A stretch of DNA of 64,000 bases. Origin: Cladosporium sp. IMV 00045. Taxonomy: Eukaryota > Ascomycota > Dothideomycetes > Cladosporiales > Cladosporiaceae. The stretch spans positions 59,574-123,573 of the forward strand of contig MSJI02000725.1 in assembly GCA_001931905.2 (NCBI GenBank). Reading direction: 5' to 3'. Below are positions 51,803 to 62,221 of the stretch, piece by piece (within the stretch, counting starts at the first letter, position 1; every line of letters begins with the position of its first letter). The translations under genes were made by a program, and so were the position numbers. Under the pieces are notes generated by a model that saw only the letters and a list, made by a program, of their open reading frames with translations, did no database searches and had not been told where the DNA came from.

Positions 51803-53335
51803 ATGAACAGCTTCTTCGGCGCAGGCGGCAACAAGTTGCCCGTCAACGCCTCCAAGAAGCCTGTCATACGCCGCGAGAAAGTTATGGTGGCCGCGAAGCC
51901 AGCCTCGAGCAGCGCCTCTCCTCAACCACCCACCCGCAGACCAGGCCCTCCAGCAAACCGATTCCAACTCTCCGGTGCCCCTCCCGCCAACAAACCGCTC
52001 AAAAGCACTGCAAAGAGGGCGATCGACTCCTCGCGAGGGGTCAAGCGGAAAAGTGCGACACCACAGCCTGAACGACCACTCTTCAGCGATGACGAAGACG
52101 ACGACGACAGTAGCGAAGTTGGAGGTAGCGACTCTGATGCTTCGCGGAAGAGGATCAAGAGCAGTGTGAGCTCTGTGGAAAGTGCAGGACCTAAGAGGAC
52201 TTTGGCCTCAGAGACTGTTCGCGAGGACGGCAAGGCGCTGAAGTTCATTCACGCCGCCAGCCTTACCTCGGGAGACCAGGAGGGCAAGTTCAAGAACTTA
52301 TGGGGAAGAGATGAGACGACGACTGTGTCGTTGCAATACCCAAGCAAGAGCCCTATGGAGCGCTTCGAGTTGAAGAGGCCAAAATCGGACGAAGACTACA
52401 AGCCTTTGGAGGATCTTTCGGAAACGGTCAAGCACATTTGCGAGTTTTACTTGCCGGACGATATTGCGAAGAAGTACACAAACTCAGACGAGGCTACATG
52501 CTTCTCTCGTCGCTTCCACAGGGCATGGCAGTGTGAAAGCATGGAGGATGTACAAGATACAGTCCACGACTTCAACAAGTTGATCAAGCCGTTTGTCAGA
52601 GACGGGACAGTCCAACAAGAGCTGGGTCGGCAAAACGGCATGCCACTGGACTGGGTTAAGCGCATTCTGGACCAGACGTATGCACGAACCGTCTCCCCTC
52701 GTGTCGATACACTCAAAGCGTATAAGAACGGCAGCGACAACGTATACGGCGAACTCCTTCCCCGCTTCGTCAGTAAGATTTTTAAGGAAACACGCATGAA
52801 CCACGAACACGTCTTTGTGGATCTCGGCTCCGGCGTCGGCAACGTCGTCCTCCAAGCCGCGCTCGAAATCGGATCCGAGAGCTGGGGCATCGAGATGATG
52901 AAGAACCCCTGCGACCTCGCGGACCTCCAGGCCAAGGAATTCCCAGCGCGCGCCAAACTTTGGGGCCTTAACGTGGGCAAAGTGCACCTGCTCCGCGGCG
53001 ACTTCACGGAAAACCGCAGGATCGGCGAGGTGCTCAAGCGCGCCGACGTCGTGCTGGTCAACAACCAGGCTTTCACGCCTGCGCTCAATGACGTTCTCAT
53101 CTCCATGTTTTTGGACTTGAAGGAGGGCTGCCAGGTGGTTTCGCTCAAGCCGTTCATGCAGCCCGGTCACAAGATCTCGATGCGCAACGTCGACAGCCCG
53201 GTGAACATGTTTGTGCAGAAAGAGGGCACTTATTTCTCGGAAATGGTGAGCTGGACCGACTGCGCTGGAACCTACTACACTGCGACGAAGGATTCGAGGC
53301 CTCTGAAGGCTTTCAAGAAGCGCATGGGAATCTAA
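51803..53335 (+). CDS. DOT1: Histone H3-K79 methyltransferase Dot1
   Basis: Single exon, 510 aa. The N-terminal ~150 residues are disordered and basic/acidic (KRKSATPQPE, SDDEDDDDSSE), probably for nucleosome and DNA contact. The catalytic domain covers about 200-505: VYGELLPRFVSKIF, SAM-binding VDLGSGVGNVVLQAALE (residues 339-), GIEMM, DFTENRR and the catalytic-site NNQAFTPALND (from residue 420), then KPFMQPGHKISMRN. Dot1 has a class I methyltransferase fold without a SET domain and methylates H3 Lys79, affecting silencing boundaries, the DNA-damage response and development. Active-site motifs are complete. Confidence 0.96.
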   Translation: MNSFFGAGGNKLPVNASKKPVIRREKVMVAAKPASSSASPQPPTRRPGPPANRFQLSGAPPANKPLKSTAKRAIDSSRGVKRKSATPQPERPLFSDDEDDDDSSEVGGSDSDASRKRIKSSVSSVESAGPKRTLASETVREDGKALKFIHAASLTSGDQEGKFKNLWGRDETTTVSLQYPSKSPMERFELKRPKSDEDYKPLEDLSETVKHICEFYLPDDIAKKYTNSDEATCFSRRFHRAWQCESMEDVQDTVHDFNKLIKPFVRDGTVQQELGRQNGMPLDWVKRILDQTYARTVSPRVDTLKAYKNGSDNVYGELLPRFVSKIFKETRMNHEHVFVDLGSGVGNVVLQAALEIGSESWGIEMMKNPCDLADLQAKEFPARAKLWGLNVGKVHLLRGDFTENRRIGEVLKRADVVLVNNQAFTPALNDVLISMFLDLKEGCQVVSLKPFMQPGHKISMRNVDSPVNMFVQKEGTYFSEMVSWTDCAGTYYTATKDSRPLKAFKKRMGI

Positions 53336-54552
53336 GGGACGGGAGGATTGAGGAGTTTGATTTCTCGTTGGACATCACAAGCGCCGTCGAAAGCGTTGAG
53401 CACGCACGCAAAAGCATACAGCGGCATTGGTCATTTCCTTTCTTGTTGTTCTCTCTCGTTGTTGGAAAAAGGCATCTTGAAAAATTGCATGGCTTGGGAT
53501 GTTACCTTTTCGGATTTCTTAAAAAACTCGTTGGACATGATACCCGGGGACGGCCTTATTATTTTGTACGATTCGTTGAGGAGTATTATGTAACATGATA
53601 GATTATGAATCAAAAGACACCCGTGTCGACTTATGGCTTCACTGCCTCAATCAGGTATGGCTGTTTTCACGCAGGCCATAGGATCCTCATGATAGGCAGG
53701 TGAGGTACTGTGACTTGAAAGCGTCTATGGTCTTGCCGTGAAAAAGACCATACTTGCGTACATGCAGACCAGACGAACAAGCACTGAGTCCAGACGAAGC
53801 ATCACAAAAACCAAGGTATCTTGGGAGACATCAAGAAAACCAAATATCTCCTTGAGAAAAGTGATTCTTCGAAGGCAACAATTGATCTTTACCAAATCTC
53901 ATGGTTGTACATTGGAAATGTACTCTTCGCTTCTGACCACATACTCCGACACTATGAGCCGGCGTGGTAAACCATTGAAGAGCAGGTGTGTGAGGAATTA
54001 ATCTCGCAACAATGTCCACACTCGACATCCTGGTGAAAGGTTGGAGATGTCGGGCTCTAGCTAAATGATGTTGCGGGTCTGCAAAAAGATAATGATATCG
54101 ATTTGCGAATTTTCTTCGAGTTCGCCTCAATGGGAGGAGGGCCACGCCAATGAGCAAAAGCATTCGTTCTTTTGCTCCCTACGGGCATGTCCTAGAACCT
54201 CTGTCTCGTGCTACGAAGCAGAATGCGATTTTCGTGAATAGAAAACCGCTTTCGCTGTTTAGCAGATGAGGATGAGGAGGAAGTAGGAGTGAGGTGAGGA
54301 ATTGCGAGAAAATATAAAGTCCGCATTCCTTGGCGCTCTCTGCTTTCTCTCCACCTCCGATGCGCCGCATGGCGACAGACGCATGCATGGCTGCCTGATA
54401 CGAATACGATTCACTGTGATCTACATGATTCGTTCGGACAGCTTCACTTCGTCATCGTTGTTGATTAAAGCCATCGCTTGTCGAAAGCAATCGCGTCTGC
54501 AGCACAACAAGCTGAGGCTCGCCATGCGATTTCGGCATACACCACATCCATA
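53336..54552. other. Intergenic, no gene seen
   Basis: 1.2 kb, AT-rich, between two plus-strand genes. No frame longer than about 110 codons and none with motifs; no RNA gene recognised. Confidence 0.55.
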
Positions 54553-55178
54553 ATGGTGAGAGCACTCCATGCAGAGAGTAAATGACCCAACTAACCCAAT
54601 CGCAGCCTCCAAAGCGCAAACAACCGACCGCGAAGGCACCCGCCGCCAAACCGGCAGCAAAGCGGCGCTCGAAACTCGCCAAAGAAAACGACATCACAGC
54701 AGAGGAAGAAGCGGAAATCCAAGAAGCGTACAACATCTTCCGCCAGGACCCGGAAGAACTCGACCTCAAAGACGGCGCCATCCCCACCGCCGACGTGCGT
54801 CGCTGCCTGATCGCGCTGAACGCGCCGCCGAAAGACAACGCGGAGGTGAAAGAACTCATTGAAACCGTCGACCCGGACGACTCGGGATGGGTGGACTATG
54901 AGCGTTTCCTCGCCATCGCGACGCTGAAATTGCACGCGAGACAGGACGATCCGGAAGCGCAGAGTGAGGAAGTGCAGAAGGCTTATGCGCTGTTCACGAA
55001 AGGGCAGGAGAGGGATATTACTATTAACGACTTGCGCCGCGTCGCCAAGGAGCTGCGCGAGGATGTGCCTGAGAGTGTACTCAAGGATATGATCAGGGAG
55101 GCTACGGGAGGTGGGCTTGGAGGGGTGAACATGGAGGATTTTGAGGGCGTCATGACGAGGGCGGGAGTTTTTGGCTGA
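54553..55178 (+). CDS. Centrin/calmodulin-like EF-hand protein
   Basis: Preferred model: exons 54553-54555 (ATG alone) and 54606-55178, giving 191 aa that starts MPPKRKQ; the 50-nt intron has a GTGAGA donor and a CTAAC branch 9 nt before CGCAG. Without splicing, the in-frame ATG at 54582 gives 198 aa (MTQLTQSQPPKRKQ). The N-terminus is Lys/Ala/Pro-rich, as in fungal centrin-like proteins. The EF-hand region has a degenerate first loop (DLKDGAIPTADV), a good second loop DPDDSGWVDYERF, a third lobe KAYALFTKGQERDITINDLRR and a last one without acidic loop residues. So one canonical calcium site is visible. Likely a Cdc31/centrin-related calcium sensor. Confidence 0.75.
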
Positions 55179-56069
55179 TGAGCCGGATGCATGGTTATTG
55201 GTGTCTTGTGTCGCATGGATGCGGCATGAATCGGATTTTTTGGGCGTACGAATGGATATACCCCTTGTGAGTGCTTCTTCAGAGTACTAATTTGCTTTTC
55301 CCTCCTATTTTCCATGGTTCTGTTTTGTCACTTGTCTCGTTGACGAGATGTGATGTTTATGCATGTACCAGCAGCGTCAGAACATTACGGGAACATCTAT
55401 TCCTTTGAGAGAACATGGATATGCGCGACGATGGACATGCTCAGCGGATTGGCCGTCTCGCCTTCGATGATGTTGCGATATGCCAATATCGGCGACTCCC
55501 TCCGACTTCGCGATGGCTGTCGCCCTTGAGATGATCAATTTGATAAGATATGGCTGACCTTTTACCCAGGACAAGCGCTTCTCCGAGATATTGTGCTAGT
55601 ATCATCAACTCCAGCGCATTCATTGGCGCGAGCTTCCCGAGAGATTCGTTCATCCGGAACGTGAGAAGCCGCTTCATGCTCCCATCCAAACAGCCTCATT
55701 AGTAAGTGCTCATATAAACTGACCAAAGTTAATTGCAGCAACCACCCAAATGCGACGATTATCCAACGAAACAACGATCATTTGCAATGGGCAGCTCCAT
55801 GGATCTCAGCGCCCACTTCTCGTTGGCTATACTATGCTCGCGCTGCTATCCTCGCCCCTCGTGAAAGTCAAATGCACAATGCTCTTGAGTATTAATGGAC
55901 AGGCACTTTCGACCTCTCTGAGGGACTCTACAGATTCCATCCATCTGAAGTGAACAGTATCACCACAAGCTGTTCGCGATTGCACCATTCACTCTCTCGC
56001 GTACGCGCATATTCACTTGCAACCAGCACACCCGGTAGCACCACCACCATCACCACCACCACCACAAAA
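55179..56069. other. Intergenic, no gene seen
   Basis: Nearly 0.9 kb. The last part, with (CACCAC)n just before the next ATG, is leader-like. Minus-strand frames at 55377-55774 lack an ATG start or motifs and are not called. Confidence 0.5.
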
Positions 56070-58514
56070 ATGGCCTACGCATGGCATCAATTCCCGGAGG
56101 CTGCCCGTAACAGCCGTCAAAACGCCCCATCGCAGGGCGTTCCCCAGCGCAACGGTGCACAGCATGCACCGAATGCCGCTGGCATGACCGCCGGCCAAAT
56201 GGCCGGCACCCCTCAGAGGTACGCTCACCCAGGCGAGTATCTCGTCAACGAGAGCACCGTCCTTCAGCACAGGACGGTTGCTCTTCCCACCGCCTACCCC
56301 GACGGCCGGGGCATGGCGCAGCAATCTTTGCCGCAGTTTCGCGCTCCTCAAGCGCAGTATTACCACTCTGCGCCCATGCCCGCTGAGATGGGCTTCGCCA
56401 CTCCCATGGGGCAGGGAGTGGCGAACGCATTTGATGTTCGCCCTGGCGCTTCCACCTACCAGGGCGGCCAGCGTCAGCCCATGCGCGCTGAGATGGGCTT
56501 CGCCAACCCCATGGGGCAGGGAGTGGCGAACGAATTCAATGTTCGCCCCGGCGCTTTCATGTACGAAGGCGCCCAGCGTCAACCCATGCCGGTTGGTATG
56601 GGCATTGCCACTCCCGTGAGGCAGGGAGTGGCGAACACGTTCAATGCTCGCCCAGGCGCTTTTCAGGGGCAGAGCGCGCAGGATCGGCCCATGCCCGTTG
56701 GCATGGGCACTGGCGCCCCTATGGGCTATGGAGCGATGGGTTACCCACCTGTCGCCCACCCGAATGCCGCTCGCGCTCCCATGGCCGGGAGCGTTCAGCG
56801 CCAGCCCATGCCAGTTGGTATGGGCACCGTCGCCCCCATGGGCTTCGGAGCGGCGGGACTCCCTCCCGTGGCGCATGCAAATGGCGCCAGCGCTCCTCGC
56901 GTTCCGGGCGCCCAGCGTCCGCCCATGCCTGTCGGTATGGGCACCGTCGCCTCCATGGGCTACGGAGCGGCGGTTCCCACCCCCGTCGCTCGCCAAAATG
57001 CCGCCCGTGCTCCCATGGCGGCATTCAATCAGCCCGGAGCAACCGCAGCAGCAGCCATCGATCTTACCATCGACGATGAGCCTGCTGCTGCCACGGTGCC
57101 GGCCAGAGCCCCGGCATCCGTGCCCAACATGCCTCTCGCGCAGCATGTTGGGTCGAAGAGGGGAGGTGCCGACAGCGCCTCATACCCCTCCACCCCGGCG
57201 GCGAAGAAGCCGCGCCTCGACAGCTCGGCGGAAGTCGACCTTACCTCTCCGCCGGGATCACCGGCACAGACGACGGTCGTCCCAGCCGCTCCCACCGCAG
57301 AGGCTCAGCCTGCCCCTGCGAAACCGGCGCAGGGCAAGAAGTCCAAAGATCCCCACGGAATCAGGGGGACTTTCTACAAAGCCCACTTCTGCAAGGTCCC
57401 CAACCGCCAGTTGGGAGAGACTGAGGAGGGGGAGGGAGAGATGCCGGTCGACGAACCCCGGCAGCACGAGCCGGAGGTCGTCGAATCTCCCGCTCGCAAG
57501 GGCAAGGCGGCGGAGCGATCTGACGCTCCCGCCAAAGCGAAGAAGGCGGCTCCCAAGGAGAAGCCGGCTTCCAAGAAGAAAGCGGCTGCCGGCGCCGTGG
57601 AGTCGTCTTCCCCTGAGTCGAAGGACTCAGACTGCGTGGTTGTCGCCCCCGCCAAGGCGAAGAAGTCGGCTCCCACCAAGGAGAAGCCGGCTTCCAAGTT
57701 CAAGTCGGCGGAGAGGGTGGTGGAGTCGGCTTCTCCGGAGCCGGAAGAATCGGAGATCGTCGTTGCTCGCCCTGCCGCCGTCTCCCCCGTCGCTGCTGCG
57801 ACTTCTGCTGCTGCCAGCACGTTCGTCGCCACCTCGGATGATGATGCCGAGGGGATGACCGACGACGAGTTCGTCCCCATTCTGGACGACTCCGACTGCG
57901 AGGTTGTGGGCGAGAACAGGGCTTCTTCTCCGCCGCCGCAGCAGCAGCAGCAGGAGGAGGATACCTTCGTTCCTGCCGTTGAGTCCACGTTCCACTTGAC
58001 CAGCTTCGACGTCGAGGACACGGCGGAGTGTTTGAGACAGCAGCAGCAGCTGAAGAAGGACCTCGGTGAGCCATACGAGGAACTTCACAAAGCTGACGAC
58101 GAGCCGCTCGGTGAGCAATGCGAGGACGACAAAGCAGCTGACGACGAGCCGCCTGGGGAGCCGCTTGGGGAGGCTGAGGACTTGTTCGGGGAAGGTGGCG
58201 AGGACGAGGAGGCTGGCGATGGTGAGGGCTCTGAGCCTGAGCCAGAGACGACAAGGGAGCTGTCTACGGAGAGTGAGGACGAGGAGAACGACGGCGTTGA
58301 TGCGAGTGAGGATGATGACGACTTGGAGAGGCAAATTGAGGAGTTCGACAGGCAGCGCGAGGAGGACGACGACTTGGAGGGGCAAATGGAGGAGGAGTTC
58401 GACAGGCAACGCGAGGAGGACGAGCTGGTCATGCAGATGTCGAAGGTCATGCCGAAGATTGACGGCGATGATGAAAAAGAGGAGTTGTATGGTGATGATA
58501 GTGATGATGAATGA
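56070..58514 (+). CDS. Repetitive, acidic-tailed protein with SUMO-interaction-like motifs
   Basis: Single exon, 814 aa from ATG 56070 (MAYAWHQF). No named family recognised. Layout: residues ~102-322 are six tandem Met/Gly/Pro-rich units of 35-39 aa, each starting P-M-P/R-x-x-M-G; next, a block with IDLTIDD (330-336) and VDLTSPPGSP (from 389), both matching the hydrophobic-core-plus-acid pattern of SUMO-interaction motifs; then a Lys/Pro/Ala region, histone-H1-like, containing a ~47-aa duplication with CVVV (522-525) and IVV (563-565); then CEVV (610-613); and finally an acidic, Q-rich tail of about 150 residues with a repeated DLERQIEEFDRQREED unit. Strongly disordered. An in-frame ATG at 55950 exists. 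A nuclear scaffold that binds several SUMO groups is a reasonable hypothesis, nothing more. Confidence 0.7.
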   Translation: MAYAWHQFPEAARNSRQNAPSQGVPQRNGAQHAPNAAGMTAGQMAGTPQRYAHPGEYLVNESTVLQHRTVALPTAYPDGRGMAQQSLPQFRAPQAQYYHSAPMPAEMGFATPMGQGVANAFDVRPGASTYQGGQRQPMRAEMGFANPMGQGVANEFNVRPGAFMYEGAQRQPMPVGMGIATPVRQGVANTFNARPGAFQGQSAQDRPMPVGMGTGAPMGYGAMGYPPVAHPNAARAPMAGSVQRQPMPVGMGTVAPMGFGAAGLPPVAHANGASAPRVPGAQRPPMPVGMGTVASMGYGAAVPTPVARQNAARAPMAAFNQPGATAAAAIDLTIDDEPAAATVPARAPASVPNMPLAQHVGSKRGGADSASYPSTPAAKKPRLDSSAEVDLTSPPGSPAQTTVVPAAPTAEAQPAPAKPAQGKKSKDPHGIRGTFYKAHFCKVPNRQLGETEEGEGEMPVDEPRQHEPEVVESPARKGKAAERSDAPAKAKKAAPKEKPASKKKAAAGAVESSSPESKDSDCVVVAPAKAKKSAPTKEKPASKFKSAERVVESASPEPEESEIVVARPAAVSPVAAATSAAASTFVATSDDDAEGMTDDEFVPILDDSDCEVVGENRASSPPPQQQQQEEDTFVPAVESTFHLTSFDVEDTAECLRQQQQLKKDLGEPYEELHKADDEPLGEQCEDDKAADDEPPGEPLGEAEDLFGEGGEDEEAGDGEGSEPEPETTRELSTESEDEENDGVDASEDDDDLERQIEEFDRQREEDDDLEGQMEEEFDRQREEDELVMQMSKVMPKIDGDDEKEELYGDDSDDE
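56373..57035 (+). repeat. Six coding tandem repeats (35-39 aa)
   Basis: Six imperfect 105-117-bp units encode P-M-P-x-x-M-G-x-x. The first three copies are 35 aa with the core GQGVANxFxxRPGA; the last three are 38-39 aa with a different second half (PPVAHxNxAxAP), so two sub-families evolved from one unit. Amplification is probably recent for copies 1-2, which are nearly identical. Confidence 0.8.
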
Positions 58515-58685
58515 GAAGAGATTCAGGTAGCAGCTGGTCCTTTGCAAGAGCCCGAGCCCGAAAAGACTTACCAATGCAGCACCGACGGGACTATCAGCGA
58601 GGACGATTCATGAACGGGCATGTTGCTGTAGTTAGATAGTATTTCATCAAGTCATAAATCATCAAAGCCAATCTCCCCAACCCCC

Positions 58686-61349
58686 TCAAGTCTCCCACTG
58701 CGGCACCGTCCCCCAAAGCCCTCCCTTCCCATAATCCCTTATATCCAAATCAACGTCCTGCAAATCCTGCCAGTTGAACTGCACATCAGACAAGCTATTC
58801 TGCATCATTTGCGAATTCTCCGAAGCGAAAGCGCCGCTTTTGTAGAAATCAGAGGGGATTTCAGCGTCAAGAAAATCTGCATCTTCGAAGGGGGTGACTT
58901 TTTGGGCATTCTGCTGTAAGATTTGATCGTCCCAAAACTCCCAGTCCATCGGCGCGGGGCCATCGATCATGTCTCCGATGGCGGTGAAGTCGATGCCTGT
59001 TGGGCCTGACTGTGCTGTCAAGGGGCCTTGGGGCTGCATAGCTTGCGCATTGGTTGTTTGCGCACTTCCATCTAGCTCTAGGCCTCCAGGAAGATTTCCA
59101 GACCATGGGACTTGCGAAACCACTCCATGAAAAGGCACTTGTACATTCTGTTGTGCCTCTCTCTGCCCAAGCTTTAGTGGATAAGATGCTTGTGCACCGC
59201 ATGTACCCACACCTTCTGATCTTCCCTTGAAGTGCTGCCTAACCCGATTCAACATGACTGACATAGCTTTGCACGCCTTTGTCGTCTCAGTGGCCATGGG
59301 GGATTCCGAATCAGCTGCTGTAAGAGGTAGAAAGAGCTCCACTCGAGTTTTGGAAACGTCAGTCTCCCAGATGTGCTGACTCTTCTCCAGTGCATCGATC
59401 ATGGTCTGTCGGCGAGGACACCACAGCTGACCACCACTATGCTGAAGCTCCTCGTCGTCACTGATTTGCTGAGACAAAGCGAGGCAGACCACCATCGCGG
59501 CTAGCAAGAAGTCGTGCGTGCTGATCGAGCCCATGTACCACTTCACAGTGTAGAGCTTTCCGCCAGGTTGAGTCTCGGCATGAATGGAATGATGCAAATG
59601 AAGAACGGCTAAAGCGGAGTCGGTACAGATCTGTCTGCTAGTGCCGATTCCTCGTGATTGTTCGGTGTCGCTGAGCTGAGAGAGGGGAACCAGCATGAAA
59701 TTGCGGTGTAGAATGATGCGCGTCTTCAGAACTAGCAGTGCTAGATTGGTCCGACACATCAGTTGCTCAGGAGGATCCGTGACCAGCTCGCTCATGTCGG
59801 GCATCTTGAGAAGAGATGGCATAGACTCGCGAGCGACTTCTAGTTCGTTGTCTAGTCGCATAACGTCTTCATGTCTGACGGATGTTGTAGAATGGCTAAG
59901 CTCTGCAGCCTGCGCAAAGATACGCACCAGGCCGACCTTGGTGCGCATGTACGACGATGGCGTTAGCTCGTCCATGCCTCGTCCCGGAGGTAAAACCTTT
60001 GTTGAAGGGTTGAAGTCCCGGTCCAGCAGATTGCGAGGTGGCTCAGTGTCCGCGGTGATCGACGTGACCATGGATGGTAGTCCAAGCTGGAAGGATATCA
60101 AGATGTCGACTGAGTTGATGCCGGTCCAAACACGCCGTCGCATCTCTCCATCAAAAGCGGAGATGTTTGGGTAGAACTTTGGGTCTCGATGATAGCCCAT
60201 GCGCAAAGAAAGACGCAAGATCAGGCCGATCATCAACCACACTTTCATGAAACCGTCGGCACTGCGGAGACCTGCTGTGTAGAGAATGAGGCATTCGAGC
60301 GTGTATCTCTTTGGTGCAGCAAACTCGGCCAAAACAGCGGCGGAAGCAGCCAGTGAGTGGTATTGATCGACTCGTTTCAAGCAAGCTTTGGCAGCAGGTG
60401 TTGTTCTGTCTGCATCGCGAAGTGCGAAAGACTCAGCCAGACTCAAAATTGCAAATGTAACGCCCAGCCACATGACTGGAGCACGCTCAGGGTGTTTCCA
60501 GTACTGTTTGTACTCTTCTTGGAATGTTGGGGCGTGGATGACAGGCTTGAAAGGATCGGGTGAGTTGAACCAGAGACTGAGCAGTCGATCAGTCACTCTC
60601 TTCTCGGGCATAGCCTTGATAAGATCCTCCTTGTTAGTGATGCTAGCAGAATTTCCGACTAGCAACCCAAGCTCTGTAAAAGGGCGCGGCTGACTGCCAA
60701 TCGTTTGTCCTTGCTTGGACGCGTCAAGACGATTCTGGTTATCGGCGTCGGCAATATCGTCTACAACAGAGTGGTCGCCTCCATCTTCATCGACGCCGAG
60801 TTCATCCTTGATCTCTGAGATAGAGCTGAGAATAGTCTGCCAGTGACTCGCACCATGGTAGCTGATCTCATTCTCACTAATCTTCATGTGGCCGAATGGT
60901 TTCTCCATGCCCGACTCATTGCCGTTTGAGTCTAGGGTACCGTAATCAAATGACAAGCCACTTTCGTGATCGCTGGGTGGCGTCGGCTCCGTGTATGGTT
61001 CATGTCGTATCGTCTCCGAAGTGTTTGATCCGCTTTGCGTAGAGGGCGTAACAGTCGAATCTGAGGTTGTCTGCACATGCTTTTGCTGGTTCATCAAGTC
61101 CACTACCAGACTCTCGAGCTGTCGAATGCGTCCCTTGACATTTGCGGGTTTGCTCTTGGCTGGTGGCGGTGGATATGTGCACGCTGCCTCGCGACCTCTT
61201 TTCATACATGGCTCGCATGGGCTCCCACGGTCGCATTTGAGCTTTCCAGTACGGCACGGTGTGCACGAAAGCTGCGTTCTGGCGCGCTTCTGTCGTGTGT
61301 GTTGCTGGGATCGGGTTGTTGCCGGCAAATTCGGGCTTTCGTCTGCCAT
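58686..61349 (-). CDS. Zn2Cys6 fungal-specific transcription factor
   Basis: Single exon, 887 aa. The DNA-binding domain is at the N-terminus: SCTPCRTGKLKCDRGSPC then EPC and AAC, i.e. Cys 29, 32, 39, 45, 48 and 57 in a Cx2Cx6Cx5Cx2Cx8C cluster, followed by a basic linker and a short coiled coil (VKGRIRQLESLVVDLMNQQ). The fungal_trans middle homology domain lies at about 290-560, with LSLRMGYHRDPK and RRRVWTGINSVDILISFQLGLPSMV. The C-terminus is acidic and Gln/Asp-rich (probable activation region). Regulators of this shape control carbon, xenobiotic or secondary metabolism; the target is unknown and no biosynthetic cluster adjoins it. Confidence 0.93.
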   Translation of the reverse strand: MADESPNLPATTRSQQHTRQKRARTQLSCTPCRTGKLKCDRGSPCEPCMKRGREAACTYPPPPAKSKPANVKGRIRQLESLVVDLMNQQKHVQTTSDSTVTPSTQSGSNTSETIRHEPYTEPTPPSDHESGLSFDYGTLDSNGNESGMEKPFGHMKISENEISYHGASHWQTILSSISEIKDELGVDEDGGDHSVVDDIADADNQNRLDASKQGQTIGSQPRPFTELGLLVGNSASITNKEDLIKAMPEKRVTDRLLSLWFNSPDPFKPVIHAPTFQEEYKQYWKHPERAPVMWLGVTFAILSLAESFALRDADRTTPAAKACLKRVDQYHSLAASAAVLAEFAAPKRYTLECLILYTAGLRSADGFMKVWLMIGLILRLSLRMGYHRDPKFYPNISAFDGEMRRRVWTGINSVDILISFQLGLPSMVTSITADTEPPRNLLDRDFNPSTKVLPPGRGMDELTPSSYMRTKVGLVRIFAQAAELSHSTTSVRHEDVMRLDNELEVARESMPSLLKMPDMSELVTDPPEQLMCRTNLALLVLKTRIILHRNFMLVPLSQLSDTEQSRGIGTSRQICTDSALAVLHLHHSIHAETQPGGKLYTVKWYMGSISTHDFLLAAMVVCLALSQQISDDEELQHSGGQLWCPRRQTMIDALEKSQHIWETDVSKTRVELFLPLTAADSESPMATETTKACKAMSVMLNRVRQHFKGRSEGVGTCGAQASYPLKLGQREAQQNVQVPFHGVVSQVPWSGNLPGGLELDGSAQTTNAQAMQPQGPLTAQSGPTGIDFTAIGDMIDGPAPMDWEFWDDQILQQNAQKVTPFEDADFLDAEIPSDFYKSGAFASENSQMMQNSLSDVQFNWQDLQDVDLDIRDYGKGGLWGTVPQWET

Positions 61350-62221
61350 CTTGTGTGATGTGTATCACATACCAGAAGGCCTTATATCGGTGCAGGTGAG
61401 CTTATGGTGTGGCCTGATACTATCATGTACTGACAAGCTGCGGTTAAAGAGCATGCTGACGCAGGACATTCTGACGAAGCAAACAATCTCACTCTCGCTT
61501 CCCACCAATCTCAGCCGCAGCAGAGCGCTAACCCAATATGGTCACTTGAGTGAAGATGATGTCGAACCTTTTGGGAACGATGCCATACTTCTTCATGGTA
61601 TACATGTAACACTTTTTAAGGTGAAGAAACTCCCTGCACTCTACGCAAGTTTCCATCAGGTCAGGTCTAAGAACATGAAGTGAGTGGAAGATCTTCACCT
61701 AACGCAAGCTTATCGACAGAGGTATCCACTTTATGTGTGTTTATCAATGCCTCCCATCTGTAGAAGGTATTATACACCGCATTTTTCTCCACACACAATC
61801 GCGATGTCTAGTCACTGAAGGCATCAGAAATGCGAGAATCAAGTAACGAGTGCCGCACATATCGATTGGCATGGAGAGATCGATCTTCCAAGAGCAAAGC
61901 AGATGTCAAGTAGAAACCGAGCCTCGCAACACTAGGCCCAAACAGGAAGCGGCTGCGAGAAAAGTGGAGACACTTCACATACACATTGCGAGCCTCCATG
62001 ATGATCATCCATCTCTCTTCGCAAACCTCGCAACATGCTCCAAATGCATCTATATCCAAGACTCGCAGATATGAATGTAACAGCGTCATACATCTTCGCT
62101 CTGCGTCGAGGTAGGAATACAAATGTATCTCAATTCTTCTTCTTCTTCATCATCTACCCTCCTCGCATCAACACAACGAGATCAACACCATCTTTACGTC
62201 TCCTGTTCCCAGATCTCTCAT
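61350..62221. promoter_or_regulatory. Divergent promoter region
   Basis: 872-nt spacer between the Zn2Cys6 gene (minus) and the DUF2306 gene (plus). Forward frames at about 60991-61683 run antisense to the regulator and are not supported. Confidence 0.45.

Noticed and set aside
56013..57146. 377-codon minus-strand frame rich in Gly/His/Arg
   Set aside because: Antisense to the repetitive coding region; its apparent repeats are the mirror of the coding repeats, and it lacks a proper 5' context.
57627..58574. 315-codon minus-strand Leu/Val-rich frame
   Set aside because: Antisense to the acidic Glu/Asp tail, whose complement naturally reads as Leu/Val/Ser; no real membrane-protein motif.
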